From positions 124,001 through 188,000 of the forward strand of contig NZ_QGHA01000004.1 in assembly GCF_003148845.1 (NCBI RefSeq): DNA of 64,000 nt. The letters run 5' to 3'. Below, piece by piece: positions 18,693-28,380 of the stretch; the first letter of the stretch is position 1; each line of letters starts with the position of its first letter. The DNA is from Mucilaginibacter oryzae (GTDB taxonomy: Bacteria > Bacteroidota > Bacteroidia > Sphingobacteriales > Sphingobacteriaceae). The notes under the pieces are model-generated. The model ran no database searches. It was not told where the DNA came from and saw only the letters and a program-made list of their open reading frames with translations. The translations under genes were made by a program, and so were the position numbers.

Positions 18693-19388
18693 TTACCAAA
18701 CCAATTTATAGCCCACCGTTCTTATAGTCATGATCTGCACATTAGGGTCGGCTTTTAAATGACCGCGTAGCTTGTTGATAAACACGTCAAGGCTCCGGGC
18801 ATTAAAAAAGCTATCGTCGCCCCAAAGCTCATCAAGTAGCGCTTTGCGGGATATAATCTCATGTTGTTTTTTGCATAACAGTTTCAGGATCTCGCTTTCG
18901 CGGTTGGTGAGCTGCCAGGTATTGATGCCTTGCTGTACTGTGTTTTTAAGGGGTTTAAAGGTAATGCTGCCTATCTGGTAGTTTTCATTTTCGGGTTTAA
19001 TCCTGGGCGGGTCCAATAGTCGGTTGTTGCTTAACAGTACTTTTATCCGTACAATCAATTCTTCTACGCTGAATGGTTTTTTCAAATAGTCATTAGCTCC
19101 GTACTCAAAACCTGCCACCACATCTTTGGGTTGCGAGCGGGCTGTTAAAAATATTATTGGCGTTAGCTTGTCCGTATCGCGAATTTTTTTGGCTACCTGG
19201 AAGCCATCTATTTTGGGCATCATTACGTCGAGCGCTAAAATATCGGGTTTAGTGGTTTGATATTTCTGCAGGGCCTGTTCGCCATTAGCGCATAATGTTA
19301 CCTCAAAATCGCTTTCTTCCAGGCTTTCGCGCACTATATGTGCCAACGCCAGCTCATCTTCAGCTAATAATACCCGTATTTTATTCAT
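18693..19388 (-). CDS. Response regulator, OmpR/PhoB family
   Basis: This is a DNA-binding response regulator of 231 residues. The receiver domain has the acidic pair E10/D11, the phospho-acceptor D54 (LALDVMMPKIDG) and the conserved lysine in KKPFSVEEL. A winged-helix output domain follows (LTNRESEILKLLCKKQHEII ... RSLDVFINKLRGHLKAD ... TIRTVGYKLVW). The start codon overlaps the stop of the sensor kinase gene by 4 bp, so the pair is translationally coupled. Target genes are not shown by the sequence. Confidence 0.95.
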   Translation of the reverse strand: MNKIRVLLAEDELALAHIVRESLEESDFEVTLCANGEQALQKYQTTKPDILALDVMMPKIDGFQVAKKIRDTDKLTPIIFLTARSQPKDVVAGFEYGANDYLKKPFSVEELIVRIKVLLSNNRLLDPPRIKPENENYQIGSITFKPLKNTVQQGINTWQLTNRESEILKLLCKKQHEIISRKALLDELWGDDSFFNARSLDVFINKLRGHLKADPNVQIMTIRTVGYKLVW

Positions 19389-21028
19389 TGGTTTAATGGT
19401 ATGGTAACAATAAACTCAGTGCCGGCATTAACTTCACTTTTTATGGTAACACTGCCCTTGTGTGCCTCTACAATATATTTAACGTAACTTAATCCAAGTC
19501 CGGTACCTTTTACATGATGTATATTGCCGGTTGGCACGCGGTGAAACTTATCAAATATATGGTTGATATGGGCCGGAGGTATACCAATGCCTTGATCTTT
19601 AACAGATAGCTGAAGCTTATCGCCGATTTGTTGCAAAATGATTTGAATATTAGCTGGTTCATTTGAATATTTGATGGCATTATCAATAAGATTGGTGATC
19701 ACATTCCTGAAATGCAATTGATCTGCTGTAATGTATCTGATATTATTTTTATTGGTATAGGTGATCAAGGCTTCTTTATCGGCTTTCAGCTTTTCCGTCG
19801 CTATTATTTCATTGATCAGCGTATCTATTTCAATCTTTTCTTTTACCAGGATGATCTCATTGTTTTCAAAAGTAGCTACGTTAAGCGCTTTGGTAACCAG
19901 TTCGTTAAGCCGGTTTAACTCGTTACGGGAAGTTTGCAGGTAGCGCTGTGTTTTATCCGGATCATTTGATCCGTTGAACTTTTGTAAGCCCTCAATAGCT
20001 ACTGTCATGGTGGCAATAGGCGTTTTGAGTTCATGCGTCATATTGTTTATAAAATCGTCTTTCAATTCGGCAAGCCGCTTTTGCCGATTAAGTGTGTTGA
20101 TTATGTAATAGAAACAGTAAATAGTGAGCGCAATCAGTAATATTGAACAAGTGAGCGTAAGCAACATTCCTTTTATTACAGCGTATTGCGGTTGGTGGAA
20201 AACGGCCCTTAAAAATATGGGATGGAAGTTATGCTGATTAAAAAGCAGGAAAGCATTATACCTGTAATCATACTCGTTGGTTTCGCTGTAGCTTGATGTT
20301 GGCGTTTTAGGTTGAGTTGAACCCTCGGTTACAGTCAGGTTGAACGGGCTGTAAGTATGCATTTTTTTTAGCTCGGCCCTGTAATATTTACTGACTTTTA
20401 AAACCGTAGCTTCACGATAGTTTTGGGGTAGCGAGAAAGTAGCGTTTTTAAAGACAGAGTCGTAGGGCAGTGGTTTGCCTGAAGCCGTTGGGTGTAGCGG
20501 AAACGTTGGTATATCGCCAATGCTAAGTAAGCTGATGATATATGATGCAACTTCGGGCCTATAAAAAGCCATTTCAGTTAACACTTGTGGTATGGTAGCC
20601 GTTTCAGCCACTTTGTTTTTGTAGTAATTATAAATAGGAATACTTGTGCTGATAGGATCGCTGGATTCGGAGTGACGGTTTGAGATCCAGATATTGAGCG
20701 TTGCATTAGCGTTATTTTCGGGTGTTGAAGGTATAACGCGCGTAATTACGCCGGGCGAGAATTGTTTGTGTATAATTTGAACACGTACCGTATCAATTTT
20801 GATAACAACGTTTGTATCCGAAAGCCTCCTTACCAATACAACCCTTATTGAATCGAAATAATCTTTTTTGCAGCTATCCAGCGCATGTTGCATGGCTGCA
20901 TCAATGTTGGTATCGAATGTTTTTTTATTTACCTGGTAGGCGTTGATACTCCAATAGGTTTGGAAAATAATAATGCCACTTAGCGATAATGCTATCAGTG
21001 CTAATACAATTTTAAGTTTCTTTTTCAT
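19385..21028 (-). CDS. Sensor histidine kinase
   Basis: This is a membrane histidine kinase of 547 residues paired with the downstream response regulator. It has two membrane helices (about 5-25 and 287-310) bounding a large periplasmic sensor of about 260 residues with no recognisable named domain. The cytoplasmic part has the H-box with H332 in NNMTHELKTPIATM, an N-box (NVITNLIDNAIKYS), and ATP-binding G boxes (DQGIGIP, GTGLGLSYVK). The first gene of the operon, it is preceded by a spacer containing a small inverted repeat (ATGCCGCTT ... GAAACGGCAT) at about 21133-21160. Confidence 0.94.
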   Translation of the reverse strand: MKKKLKIVLALIALSLSGIIIFQTYWSINAYQVNKKTFDTNIDAAMQHALDSCKKDYFDSIRVVLVRRLSDTNVVIKIDTVRVQIIHKQFSPGVITRVIPSTPENNANATLNIWISNRHSESSDPISTSIPIYNYYKNKVAETATIPQVLTEMAFYRPEVASYIISLLSIGDIPTFPLHPTASGKPLPYDSVFKNATFSLPQNYREATVLKVSKYYRAELKKMHTYSPFNLTVTEGSTQPKTPTSSYSETNEYDYRYNAFLLFNQHNFHPIFLRAVFHQPQYAVIKGMLLTLTCSILLIALTIYCFYYIINTLNRQKRLAELKDDFINNMTHELKTPIATMTVAIEGLQKFNGSNDPDKTQRYLQTSRNELNRLNELVTKALNVATFENNEIILVKEKIEIDTLINEIIATEKLKADKEALITYTNKNNIRYITADQLHFRNVITNLIDNAIKYSNEPANIQIILQQIGDKLQLSVKDQGIGIPPAHINHIFDKFHRVPTGNIHHVKGTGLGLSYVKYIVEAHKGSVTIKSEVNAGTEFIVTIPLNQ

Positions 21029-21187
21029 TGAGTTATTTGCTTACAATAAATTTAGATTGATTATAAGCGGCCTGTGCAATCTGTTAACATTGCTTAACAT
21101 TAAATAACCGGCGTTAATGTGGTAATACAAAAAATGCCGCTTCAAAATATGAAACGGCATTGATAAGTTTATGCTGATAAGTTAGTA

Positions 21188-22942
21188 TTACAAATTCCTT
21201 CCCAGCTTCTCCAAAGTATCCTGAGGTACATTTTCCAGGTCGAGCACCAAAAAGCCGTCCAGGCAATCGGCAAATTTAGGGTCGATGTTAAAGCTGATGA
21301 TTTTGGCGTTAAGGGCGATGTATTGACGGAGCAGCACCGGTACCTTCATATTGCGGGTTTCCACTTCCGAGATCAGGTTATCCAGGCCTTTAAAACTATC
21401 TTCGCCGGCCATCAGCAGGTCGGTATCAATTTTAGCAAAGTTAACCTTGAACTTTTTGCGCGGTTTAACGTACTGCGCCATTTCATGATCAAAATGGTTA
21501 CGGTTGATATAATCAACAATAAGCGATTTAGAGAATTTGGAGAACGAGTTGCTGATACTTACCGGGCCAATGAGGTAGCGGTACCTCGGGTTATCCAGCA
21601 AAAACTTCAAAATACCTTTCCATAGTAAAAAAAGCGGCAGCGGCTTGGTCTGGTATTCCTTGCGGATCCATGATCGGCCCAGCTCAAGGCTGCGGCGCAG
21701 CACCGGCGTAAACTGCGTTTTAAGTTTAAACAACTCGTTAATATAAAAACCTTTTTTGCCTACGCTGTAAAAAATCTCGTCGCCCAGGCCTATACGGTAA
21801 GCGCCTACTATGCGTTTGGCCTCAAAATCCCATATAAAAAGGTGATGATAGTAAATGTCGTACCCGTCAAGATCGATCGACTTATTGGTACCTTCCCCAA
21901 CCTCGCGGAAGGTAATTTCGCGCAGTCTGCCTATCTCGCGGATAACATTGGGTATGGTTGAGGTTGGTACGATGAATACTTCGTAGTTTTTTTCGGTCCA
22001 TACTTTATAACTTTCGCGCAGCGGCTCAATTTCCTTTTCAAGAATGGCGCTGTCTATTTCGGGGGTGATCTCTTCGGCTTCGCGTTTAATTTTAAACAGG
22101 TTGCGCGGACTGAAAATCTTTTTTTCCTCTTCCAAACCGGTACCCAACGCGTAGGTGCGGGCACGTAAAAAGTTAAGCAGCTTGGTACTGTTGGTATAAT
22201 CAGGAATATCGGTTACATTAATGGGTTTCCCTATACGTAGCTTAATGGTATGGCCATGCTTATTAAATAACTCTGAGGGCAACTTCGCGGTGCGCAGGGT
22301 AGGATGGAGCAGGCTCAGGAAGTTAAACAGTAAACCATTATTGCCATGGAAATAAATAGGTACAACCGGTACTTTAGCCTTGGCAATGATTTTGCCTACA
22401 ACCGGGTGCCACATCCTGTCGGTTACCTGTTTTTGTTCTACTTTAAAGGTTGATACCTCGCCAGCGGGGAATATGCCTATTGGCGTGCCATTACTTAAAA
22501 GCTCCAACGTGTTTTTAAGGCCGCTGATGCTTGATGAATGCTCCACATTTTCAAACGGGTTTACAGCTATAAAATAATCGGCCAGGTTGGGGATCTTTTT
22601 CAACAGGAAGTTGGCCATCAGCTTTGAATCGGGCCGGGCCATGCATAGTATTTTTAACAATACCATGCCTTCAATACCACCATAAGGATGGTTGGCAATG
22701 GCTATAAAGGCGCCGTCTTTTGGGATGTTGCGCAGTTCGCGCTCGTCAAATTCAATGTCGATACCGCAGCCCTCTAAAATGGCGTCCACAAACTCCGGAC
22801 CTACCTTGGGCTGGGCCTGGGCAAACAGGTCGTTAACCTGGTTTATCTTCATCAGTTCCATCAATAAAGCGGCCAGGCCAGGCATCTTTAACTTATCCAG
22901 TTTGGTGGCTTTGGCAAACTCTTCGGTGGTTATAACTTTCAT
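21188..22942 (-). CDS. Fused PlsC-type/GNAT acyltransferase, OlsF-like
   Basis: This 584-residue protein has two acyltransferase halves. The N-terminal half (about 50-250) is a PlsC/LPLAT domain with the acyl-binding and catalytic NHPYGGIEG and FPAGEVS motifs. The C-terminal half (about 300-560) is a GNAT-like domain of the OlsB / hemolysin-like type (REITFREVGEGTNKSIDLDG ... GAYRIGLGDEI). This order matches OlsF, which makes ornithine lipids by first N-acylating ornithine and then O-acylating the lyso-lipid; in Bacteroides the split equivalents make glycine lipids. The amino acid used here cannot be told from sequence. The gene is monocistronic, divergent from the ComEA-like gene. Confidence 0.85.
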   Translation of the reverse strand: MKVITTEEFAKATKLDKLKMPGLAALLMELMKINQVNDLFAQAQPKVGPEFVDAILEGCGIDIEFDERELRNIPKDGAFIAIANHPYGGIEGMVLLKILCMARPDSKLMANFLLKKIPNLADYFIAVNPFENVEHSSSISGLKNTLELLSNGTPIGIFPAGEVSTFKVEQKQVTDRMWHPVVGKIIAKAKVPVVPIYFHGNNGLLFNFLSLLHPTLRTAKLPSELFNKHGHTIKLRIGKPINVTDIPDYTNSTKLLNFLRARTYALGTGLEEEKKIFSPRNLFKIKREAEEITPEIDSAILEKEIEPLRESYKVWTEKNYEVFIVPTSTIPNVIREIGRLREITFREVGEGTNKSIDLDGYDIYYHHLFIWDFEAKRIVGAYRIGLGDEIFYSVGKKGFYINELFKLKTQFTPVLRRSLELGRSWIRKEYQTKPLPLFLLWKGILKFLLDNPRYRYLIGPVSISNSFSKFSKSLIVDYINRNHFDHEMAQYVKPRKKFKVNFAKIDTDLLMAGEDSFKGLDNLISEVETRNMKVPVLLRQYIALNAKIISFNIDPKFADCLDGFLVLDLENVPQDTLEKLGRNL

Positions 22943-23017
22943 ATTGTTTATAAGCAGTATGTTTTAACAAATAAATATCTTAAATTTTTATTTAATTTAA
23001 CAGCCGTAACCTGTATA

Positions 23018-23884
23018 ATGATACCGCGAATCAAACACTACCTGTCCGTCAGTAAAAAAGAATGGAACGGAATGGTGGTAATGATTATTTTAATCGCTCT
23101 GGTTTTAGCTGCCCCCTTCATTGAGCAGGCAAACCACAAAGATAACACAATAAACTTTAAGGCATTTGATAAAGCGGCGAATACAGCGCCCGGAAATGCC
23201 GGTTTTAATGCTGATGATACAGAAATAAATGCCGGTGTGGCTAAACGCGCTTCACTTTTCAGGTTCAACCCCAATAAACTATCGCTTACAGAGTGGGTAA
23301 AACTCGGCCTTAGCCCTCAACAGGCCCAGGTTATTAAACACTACCAGGAAAAAGGCGGGCGTTTTTATACCAAAGGCGATGTGCAGAAAATGTACAGCAT
23401 CAATGCCGAAACCTACAAACGGCTTGAACCTTATATTGAATTGCCCGATGGTCCGGCCTACCGTATGAATAAAGCCAAACCCGGCGAGGTGATTGAAGTG
23501 AATACAGCCGATTCGGCAAAGCTCACCATGATTCGCGGGATCGGGCCTGCCTTTGCCCGGCGCATTGTGCGTTACCGGCAGCGGGTAGGCGGGTTTTACA
23601 GCAAAGCGCAGTTAAAGGAAGTTTACGGTATTGACGAACAGAAGTATAAGCAGATAGAGGATGGAGTAAGTGTTGATGGCAGATACCTTATTAAGGTGAA
23701 CATCAATACGGCCGTGTTTAATGACCTGAAGCGCTTCCCTTATTTAAGCTATAAACAGATGGATGCCATTATAGCCTACCGTGATGAACACGGTAATTAC
23801 CGGTCGGTAAAAGATCTGGAAAATATAGCCATCCTAAATGCCCAAATTTTGCGTAAAATTGAGCCTTATTTAGTTTTTAAATGA
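23018..23884 (+). CDS. Membrane-anchored helix-hairpin-helix protein, ComEA-like
   Basis: This 288-residue protein has one N-terminal membrane helix (MVVMIILIALVLAAPFIE, about 20-37) and then an exposed part with three related helix-hairpin-helix segments: about 92-145, about 160-205 (IEVNTADSAKLTMIRGIGPA) and about 230-285 (NINTAVFNDLKRFPYLSY). Such repeats bind DNA, as in ComEA of the natural transformation machinery. The C-terminal two segments have the classic NxNTAxxxxL pattern. A competence role is possible but no other com gene is present. The stop codon overlaps the apt start by 4 bp. Confidence 0.82.
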   Translation: MIPRIKHYLSVSKKEWNGMVVMIILIALVLAAPFIEQANHKDNTINFKAFDKAANTAPGNAGFNADDTEINAGVAKRASLFRFNPNKLSLTEWVKLGLSPQQAQVIKHYQEKGGRFYTKGDVQKMYSINAETYKRLEPYIELPDGPAYRMNKAKPGEVIEVNTADSAKLTMIRGIGPAFARRIVRYRQRVGGFYSKAQLKEVYGIDEQKYKQIEDGVSVDGRYLIKVNINTAVFNDLKRFPYLSYKQMDAIIAYRDEHGNYRSVKDLENIAILNAQILRKIEPYLVFK

Positions 23885-24408
23885 TAGCCGAGCAAATTAA
23901 AGCCGCCATACGCGATATCCCGGATTTCCCGAAACCCGGAATTGTATTTAAAGATATTACCCCGATATTGAAAAACCCCGCCCTGTGCGAAAAAATTGTG
24001 GATGCCTTTGTTGAGCAACTAAAAGATATCCGCATAGATGCCGTTGCCGGTGTAGAGAGCCGCGGTTTTTTATTCGGGCTAAGCCTGGCTACTAAATTGG
24101 GTGTGCCTTTTGTGCCTGTACGCAAAGCGGGTAAGCTGCCATTTACCATTAAACAAAAAGCCTACAAGCTGGAGTACGGCACCGCCACTATCGAAATGCA
24201 TACCGACGCTTTTGAACCCGGTCAGCATATATTATTACATGACGACCTGTTGGCTACAGGCGGTACAGTTACTGCAGCCAGCGAACTGATTAAGGAGATG
24301 GGCGGTGTGGTAGCAGGCTTTTCGTTTGTAGTAGGGCTGGGCTTTTTGAACGGGAGGGAGCGGATAGCGCCTATTTGTGATAAGCTGGTGGTATTGGCTG
24401 ATTATTAA
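23881..24408 (+). CDS. apt: Adenine phosphoribosyltransferase
   Basis: This purine-salvage enzyme joins adenine and PRPP to give AMP in the cytoplasm. The 175-residue length is normal. It shows the family N-terminus (IRDIPDFPKPGIVFKDITPIL), the ESRGFLFG loop, and the PRPP-binding motif HDDLLATGGT (about 120-129; the first residue is usually V). Translationally coupled to the upstream helix-hairpin-helix gene through an ATGA overlap, although the two functions are not obviously related. Confidence 0.96.
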   Translation: MIAEQIKAAIRDIPDFPKPGIVFKDITPILKNPALCEKIVDAFVEQLKDIRIDAVAGVESRGFLFGLSLATKLGVPFVPVRKAGKLPFTIKQKAYKLEYGTATIEMHTDAFEPGQHILLHDDLLATGGTVTAASELIKEMGGVVAGFSFVVGLGFLNGRERIAPICDKLVVLADY

Positions 24409-24648
24409 GATTATCTTAGATAAACGATGGCTCTGGTAGGAGATTTTTAGGTACGCACACGCTAAGAAGCAAACTTTTTTATAGATAGCCGCACAAGGGG
24501 GACATCATAAAAAAATCACTTACAATCTTTGCGTCACCGAGGCTTTGCGAGAGTTATTAATTCGCCACATTTAACCACATAGCGCCTTTGCCACTTTCAA
24601 AATAGTTAAATATTTTGTTACTTGTAACGCCTTTTATTTTAAACGTTT

Positions 24649-26283
24649 ATGGATAGAAGAAATTTCCTGAAAACGGGTTCGGTGGCCGGCTTAACTTTGT
24701 CAACTCTCGTAGCCGCATCCTGTGCCCAACCATCGGCAGAAAATCAGGGTTCAGATAGTACAGCTACCGCCAATGCCAAGGGTGATATATTTGAGTTGAG
24801 CGAAGCAACTATTACCGACCTGCAGCAAAAGATGCAGTCTAAACAGTTTACCTCGCGCCTCATCACCGAGCTTTACCTGAAACGCATAGACCAGATAGAT
24901 AAGAAGGGCATTATGCTTAATTCCGTTATCGAATTAAATAAAGACGCCCTGAATATGGCCGATGCGATGGATAAGGAACGCGAAAAAGGTAAAGTTCGTG
25001 GTCCGCTGCATGGTATCCCGGTGCTCATTAAAGATAATATAAACACGGGCGATAACATGCATACAACGGCAGGTTCATTGGCCCTTGCCGATAATTTTGC
25101 CAAACAGGATGCCTTTATTGTGCATAAATTGCGGGAGGCCGGCGCAGTAATATTAGGCAAAACCAATTTAAGCGAATGGGCCAACTTCCGCTCAACACAT
25201 TCAACCAGTGCCTGGAGCAGCAGGGGAGGGCAAACTAAAAGCCCTTACGTTTTAGACAGGAACCCCAGCGGCTCGAGCGCCGGAACAGGTACTGCTGTTG
25301 CAGCTAACTTGTGTGTGATAGGGATCGGTACAGAAACGGATGGTTCCATCGTATCGCCGTCTTCGGTAAACGGATTGGTTGGCATTAAACCAACTGTTGG
25401 TTTATGGAGCCGGTCGGGTATTATCCCTATCTCAAAAACACAGGATACAGCAGGCCCCATGGCCCGTACGGTTAAAGACGCGGCCATATTACTCGGGCTG
25501 CTTACCGGTATTGATACCCTTGATTTGGCTACGCTGGATAGCAAAGGGAAGGTTGAAGCTGATTATACCAGGTTTTTAGATATTAACGGTTTAAAGGGCA
25601 AACGCCTTGGCGTTGAAAAAAATGCTTTGGAAGGTAATGTTGCCGTTGTGGCTTTGTTAAAAGATGCCATCGAAACCCTGAAAAAACAGGGGGCTGAAGT
25701 TATAGAGGTGCAACTTTATCACGAAATGAAGGATATCGGCAAAAATGAATTTAATGTATTGCTTTATGAGTTTAAAGATGGCCTTAACCAGTACCTTGCC
25801 AGCGCCAACAGCAAAGTTAAGTCGCTGGCGGATGTGATAGCTTTTAACAAACAAAACGAGGCCAAAGCCATGCCATTTTTTAAACAGGAAACCATGGAAC
25901 TGGCCCAGGCCAAAGGCGATTTAAACAGCAAAGAGTATCTTGACGCCGTTAAGCAAACCAATGCCGGCACACGCAAGGTTATTGATGATATGCTGGCTAA
26001 ATACAAGCTGGATGCCATTATAGGCACCACTAACGGGCCCGCGGTTTGCATTGACCTGGTAAACGGAGATTATGACAACGGCTTTGGTTTTTCGGGACCG
26101 GCAGCTATGGCGGGTTATCCGCATATTACAGTGCCTATGGGGTTAGCGCACGGCTTACCAGTAGGATTGTCGTTTTTCAGCACTGCTTACCGCGAGGGGG
26201 AGCTCATAAAAATGGGTTACGCTTACGAGCAGGCTTCCAACAAGCGGGTAGCACCATTGTATAAGCCCGATTTGTTTGGTTAA
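24649..26283 (+). CDS. Exported amidase (amidase signature family)
   Basis: This amidase-signature enzyme of 544 residues should hydrolyse an amide bond using the Ser-cisSer-Lys triad. The lysine is in PVLIKDNINTGD (about 127-138) and the serines are in NPSGSSAGTGTA and GTETDGSI (about 203-230). The N-terminus is MDRRNFLKTG with a lipobox-like AASC at about 25, which fits a Tat-exported lipoprotein, unlike cytoplasmic GatA. The substrate is unknown. The stop is 12 bp before an AraC-type regulator on the same strand. Confidence 0.88.
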   Translation: MDRRNFLKTGSVAGLTLSTLVAASCAQPSAENQGSDSTATANAKGDIFELSEATITDLQQKMQSKQFTSRLITELYLKRIDQIDKKGIMLNSVIELNKDALNMADAMDKEREKGKVRGPLHGIPVLIKDNINTGDNMHTTAGSLALADNFAKQDAFIVHKLREAGAVILGKTNLSEWANFRSTHSTSAWSSRGGQTKSPYVLDRNPSGSSAGTGTAVAANLCVIGIGTETDGSIVSPSSVNGLVGIKPTVGLWSRSGIIPISKTQDTAGPMARTVKDAAILLGLLTGIDTLDLATLDSKGKVEADYTRFLDINGLKGKRLGVEKNALEGNVAVVALLKDAIETLKKQGAEVIEVQLYHEMKDIGKNEFNVLLYEFKDGLNQYLASANSKVKSLADVIAFNKQNEAKAMPFFKQETMELAQAKGDLNSKEYLDAVKQTNAGTRKVIDDMLAKYKLDAIIGTTNGPAVCIDLVNGDYDNGFGFSGPAAMAGYPHITVPMGLAHGLPVGLSFFSTAYREGELIKMGYAYEQASNKRVAPLYKPDLFG

Positions 26284-26295
26284 TTTTGTGATGAT

Positions 26296-26700
26296 ATGGA
26301 AGCAACAATCACTATCCCCAAAAAGATCCTGGCCCGGCAGCATGAAATTACCGCCGATTATTTAAAGGCGATAGAAAAGCATTTGGATGACGTGATGAAT
26401 AACCGGGTGCAGGATATGTACGAGATCCGCGATTTTGCAGATGAAATGCACATTCACCCCACACACCTTAGTAATACCATAAAATTAACCACCGGGCGGC
26501 ACCCCTGTTTCTTTTTCGAAGAGAAAATTATGGAAATAGCCAAAGCCCTTCTCCAGGCAAATAAGTTAAGTATTGCCGAAATAGCTACGCGGCTTACTTT
26601 TGATCCATCAAATTTTACCAAGTTTTTTAAACGCTTTGAGGGCATAACGCCCAAACAATACCGCGAGCAATGGTTAATGAAAACAAGCTATGATGTTTAG
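26296..26700 (+). CDS. AraC-type HTH transcriptional regulator, DNA-binding domain only
   Basis: This 134-residue protein consists almost only of the two-helix-turn-helix AraC DNA-binding domain: the first HTH about 50-70 (IRDFADEMHIHPTHLSNTIK) and the second about 95-115 (SIAEIATRLTFDPSNFTKFF), ending with the signature FKRFEGITPKQYRE. It has no sensory domain, unlike full AraC proteins. It follows the amidase gene by 12 bp and probably is in the same transcript; it may control the amidase operon, but nothing in the sequence proves a target. Confidence 0.88.
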   Translation: MEATITIPKKILARQHEITADYLKAIEKHLDDVMNNRVQDMYEIRDFADEMHIHPTHLSNTIKLTTGRHPCFFFEEKIMEIAKALLQANKLSIAEIATRLTFDPSNFTKFFKRFEGITPKQYREQWLMKTSYDV

Positions 26701-26736
26701 CATCCGGATGTGCAAGAAAAATCTGTTATGCGGGTT

Positions 26737-27297
26737 TTAAACAGGCAATAGTTTTTTTATTACCGGCCAAACATGCTCGGCCATTACTTTATAGCCTTCG
26801 GCATTCGGATGTAGCCTGTCAGGCAGGTTAAGATGCGCAATGCCAGCCACTCCCTGTAAATAAAACGGCAAAAAGGCAAGATCGTTAGCTTCGGCGATTT
26901 CGCGGAAAATGGCTTTAAAACGGTTGGCAAATGTACCCGGGATAAAATCCGGGATTTCCATGCCCATCAGCGCTATTTTTACCTGCGGATGTTTCTGCCT
27001 TACCCTGTCAATGATAGCTTGTAAGTTATCAGCTGTATTTTGCGGAGACATTCCCCTGATCAGATCATTAATCCCCAATTCTAACACGAAAATCGAAACA
27101 GGGCGATTGATCCAATAGTCAAGCCGGTAAAACCCGCCCGATGTAGTATCGCCGCTTACACCGCCATTAATAACATGGTAAGCCAGGCCCTCATCCCGCA
27201 GTTTTTGCTGGATGAGAGCCGGCAACGATTGATTTTTTGCATCTTTAAGGCCATAGCCTGCAGTAAGGCTATCGCCGAAAAACAATATGTTGTGCAT
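26737..27297 (-). CDS. SGNH-hydrolase (GDSL arylesterase/lysophospholipase), TesA-like
   Basis: This 186-residue SGNH hydrolase shows all four blocks: FFGDSLTAGYG with nucleophile S10, NGGVSGDTTSGG with the glycine, ELGINDLIRG with the asparagine, and LPDRLHPNAEGY with the Asp and His. This is the size and motif set of TesA/arylesterase, which cleaves thioesters, aryl esters and lysophospholipids. TesA is usually periplasmic, but no signal peptide is visible here, so it may be cytoplasmic. A small hydrophobic protein gene lies 15 bp upstream on the same strand. Confidence 0.9.
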   Translation of the reverse strand: MHNILFFGDSLTAGYGLKDAKNQSLPALIQQKLRDEGLAYHVINGGVSGDTTSGGFYRLDYWINRPVSIFVLELGINDLIRGMSPQNTADNLQAIIDRVRQKHPQVKIALMGMEIPDFIPGTFANRFKAIFREIAEANDLAFLPFYLQGVAGIAHLNLPDRLHPNAEGYKVMAEHVWPVIKKLLPV

Positions 27298-27312
27298 ATG
27301 TGCAGGAGATGA

Positions 27313-27522
27313 TTATCCCCTTGTATTATCCCTGATGTTTTGAGCGCGAACAGCAATTTGCTCTAAAGTAAGCTCGCCATATTTTTTTGCACGTTCGGCC
27401 CAGTCAGGAGCGTTATCCACCAAATTATCAATGATTGATTTACCATCAGGTCCTTTTTTTGTTAAATAGTTAATGCCGTAAGCAACAGCTGCGCCTATGG
27501 CAATGGTTTTTATAAAGCCCAT
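27313..27522 (-). CDS. Small protein, YtxH-like, unknown function
   Basis: This 69-residue protein has an N-terminal hydrophobic stretch (MGFIKTIAIGAAVAYGINYL) that could be a membrane anchor, then a charged tail. The pattern resembles YtxH-type small proteins, but there is no diagnostic motif. It is the first gene of a likely pair with the SGNH hydrolase. The function is unknown. Confidence 0.55.
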   Translation of the reverse strand: MGFIKTIAIGAAVAYGINYLTKKGPDGKSIIDNLVDNAPDWAERAKKYGELTLEQIAVRAQNIRDNTRG

Positions 27523-27623
27523 GTTGTTCCTTTTTTATTTGTTTGGATATATGACAATGATAATGCCAGTTTGTTACTATCGTTATTAAAAGCTTCTATA
27601 TTTGAGGCACCTAACTGTTGGCA

Positions 27624-28373
27624 ATGTTTTTTATATTTTCCAAAGTACTCTCGTTTTTAATGAACCTGCTTTTATGGGTGTTTGCTTTTTTGTTAATAGC
27701 GCTATGTTCAAAGAATGTGAAACAACGGAAAAGATTTTTGATTTGGGGGATTGTATTACTGTATGTTTTTTCTAATTCGGTGCTTATTAATATAGTTAGC
27801 TCGGCCTGGGATATCCGGGACACTACAGCTCTGGCTGATAAGAAGTATAGCTGCGCTATTGTGCTGGGCGGTTTTAGTTCGGATGATGGTAAGGGCGGCG
27901 GCTTTTTCAATATGGCGGCAGACAGGTTTATCCAGGGGCTCCGTTTACAGCGTACCGGGCAGGTTGGTAAAATTTTGATAACAGGCGGAAATGGTTTGCT
28001 CATTCCGTCGGGGTATAGGGAGGCAGATTGGGTGAGGCAGCAGTATATAGATTTGAAGGTGCCTGACAGTTGTTTACTGGTAGAAGATAAATCGCGCAAT
28101 ACAATCGAGAACGCTGCCTTTACAAAGGCATTGCTTCAAAAACAAAAGTTGCAGGGACCGTATTTGTTGGTTACTTCGGCATTTCATATGCGCCGTTCGG
28201 TAATGATATTTAAAAAGCAGGGAATTGACGTAATTCCTTATCCCTGTAACTTTTCAAGTAAACAACTTTCCATTTCCGTGGATGATTTACTGCCAAATAC
28301 CGGCGCTTTGGCGGGCTGGGGTTTGTATATCAAAGAAGTGATTGGCTATTCAGTAACCCGCCTGTTTAATTAA
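27624..28373 (+). CDS. YdcF/SanA family (DUF218) envelope protein
   Basis: This 249-residue protein of the DUF218 / ElyC-SanA-YdcF family has two N-terminal membrane helices (about 1-25 and 35-55) and a periplasmic domain starting near YSCAIVLGGFSSDDGKGG. Family motifs seen are ILITGGNGLLIPSGYREADW, EDKSRNTIENAAFTKALL and VTSAFHMRRSVMIFKKQG. Relatives influence cell-envelope integrity, possibly lipid-carrier metabolism, by an unclear mechanism. The ATG at 27624 is preferred over a TTG at 27618; TATATTTG at 27597 is a good -7 box. Confidence 0.88.
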   Translation: MFFIFSKVLSFLMNLLLWVFAFLLIALCSKNVKQRKRFLIWGIVLLYVFSNSVLINIVSSAWDIRDTTALADKKYSCAIVLGGFSSDDGKGGGFFNMAADRFIQGLRLQRTGQVGKILITGGNGLLIPSGYREADWVRQQYIDLKVPDSCLLVEDKSRNTIENAAFTKALLQKQKLQGPYLLVTSAFHMRRSVMIFKKQGIDVIPYPCNFSSKQLSISVDDLLPNTGALAGWGLYIKEVIGYSVTRLFN

Positions 28374-28380
28374 CAGGCGT

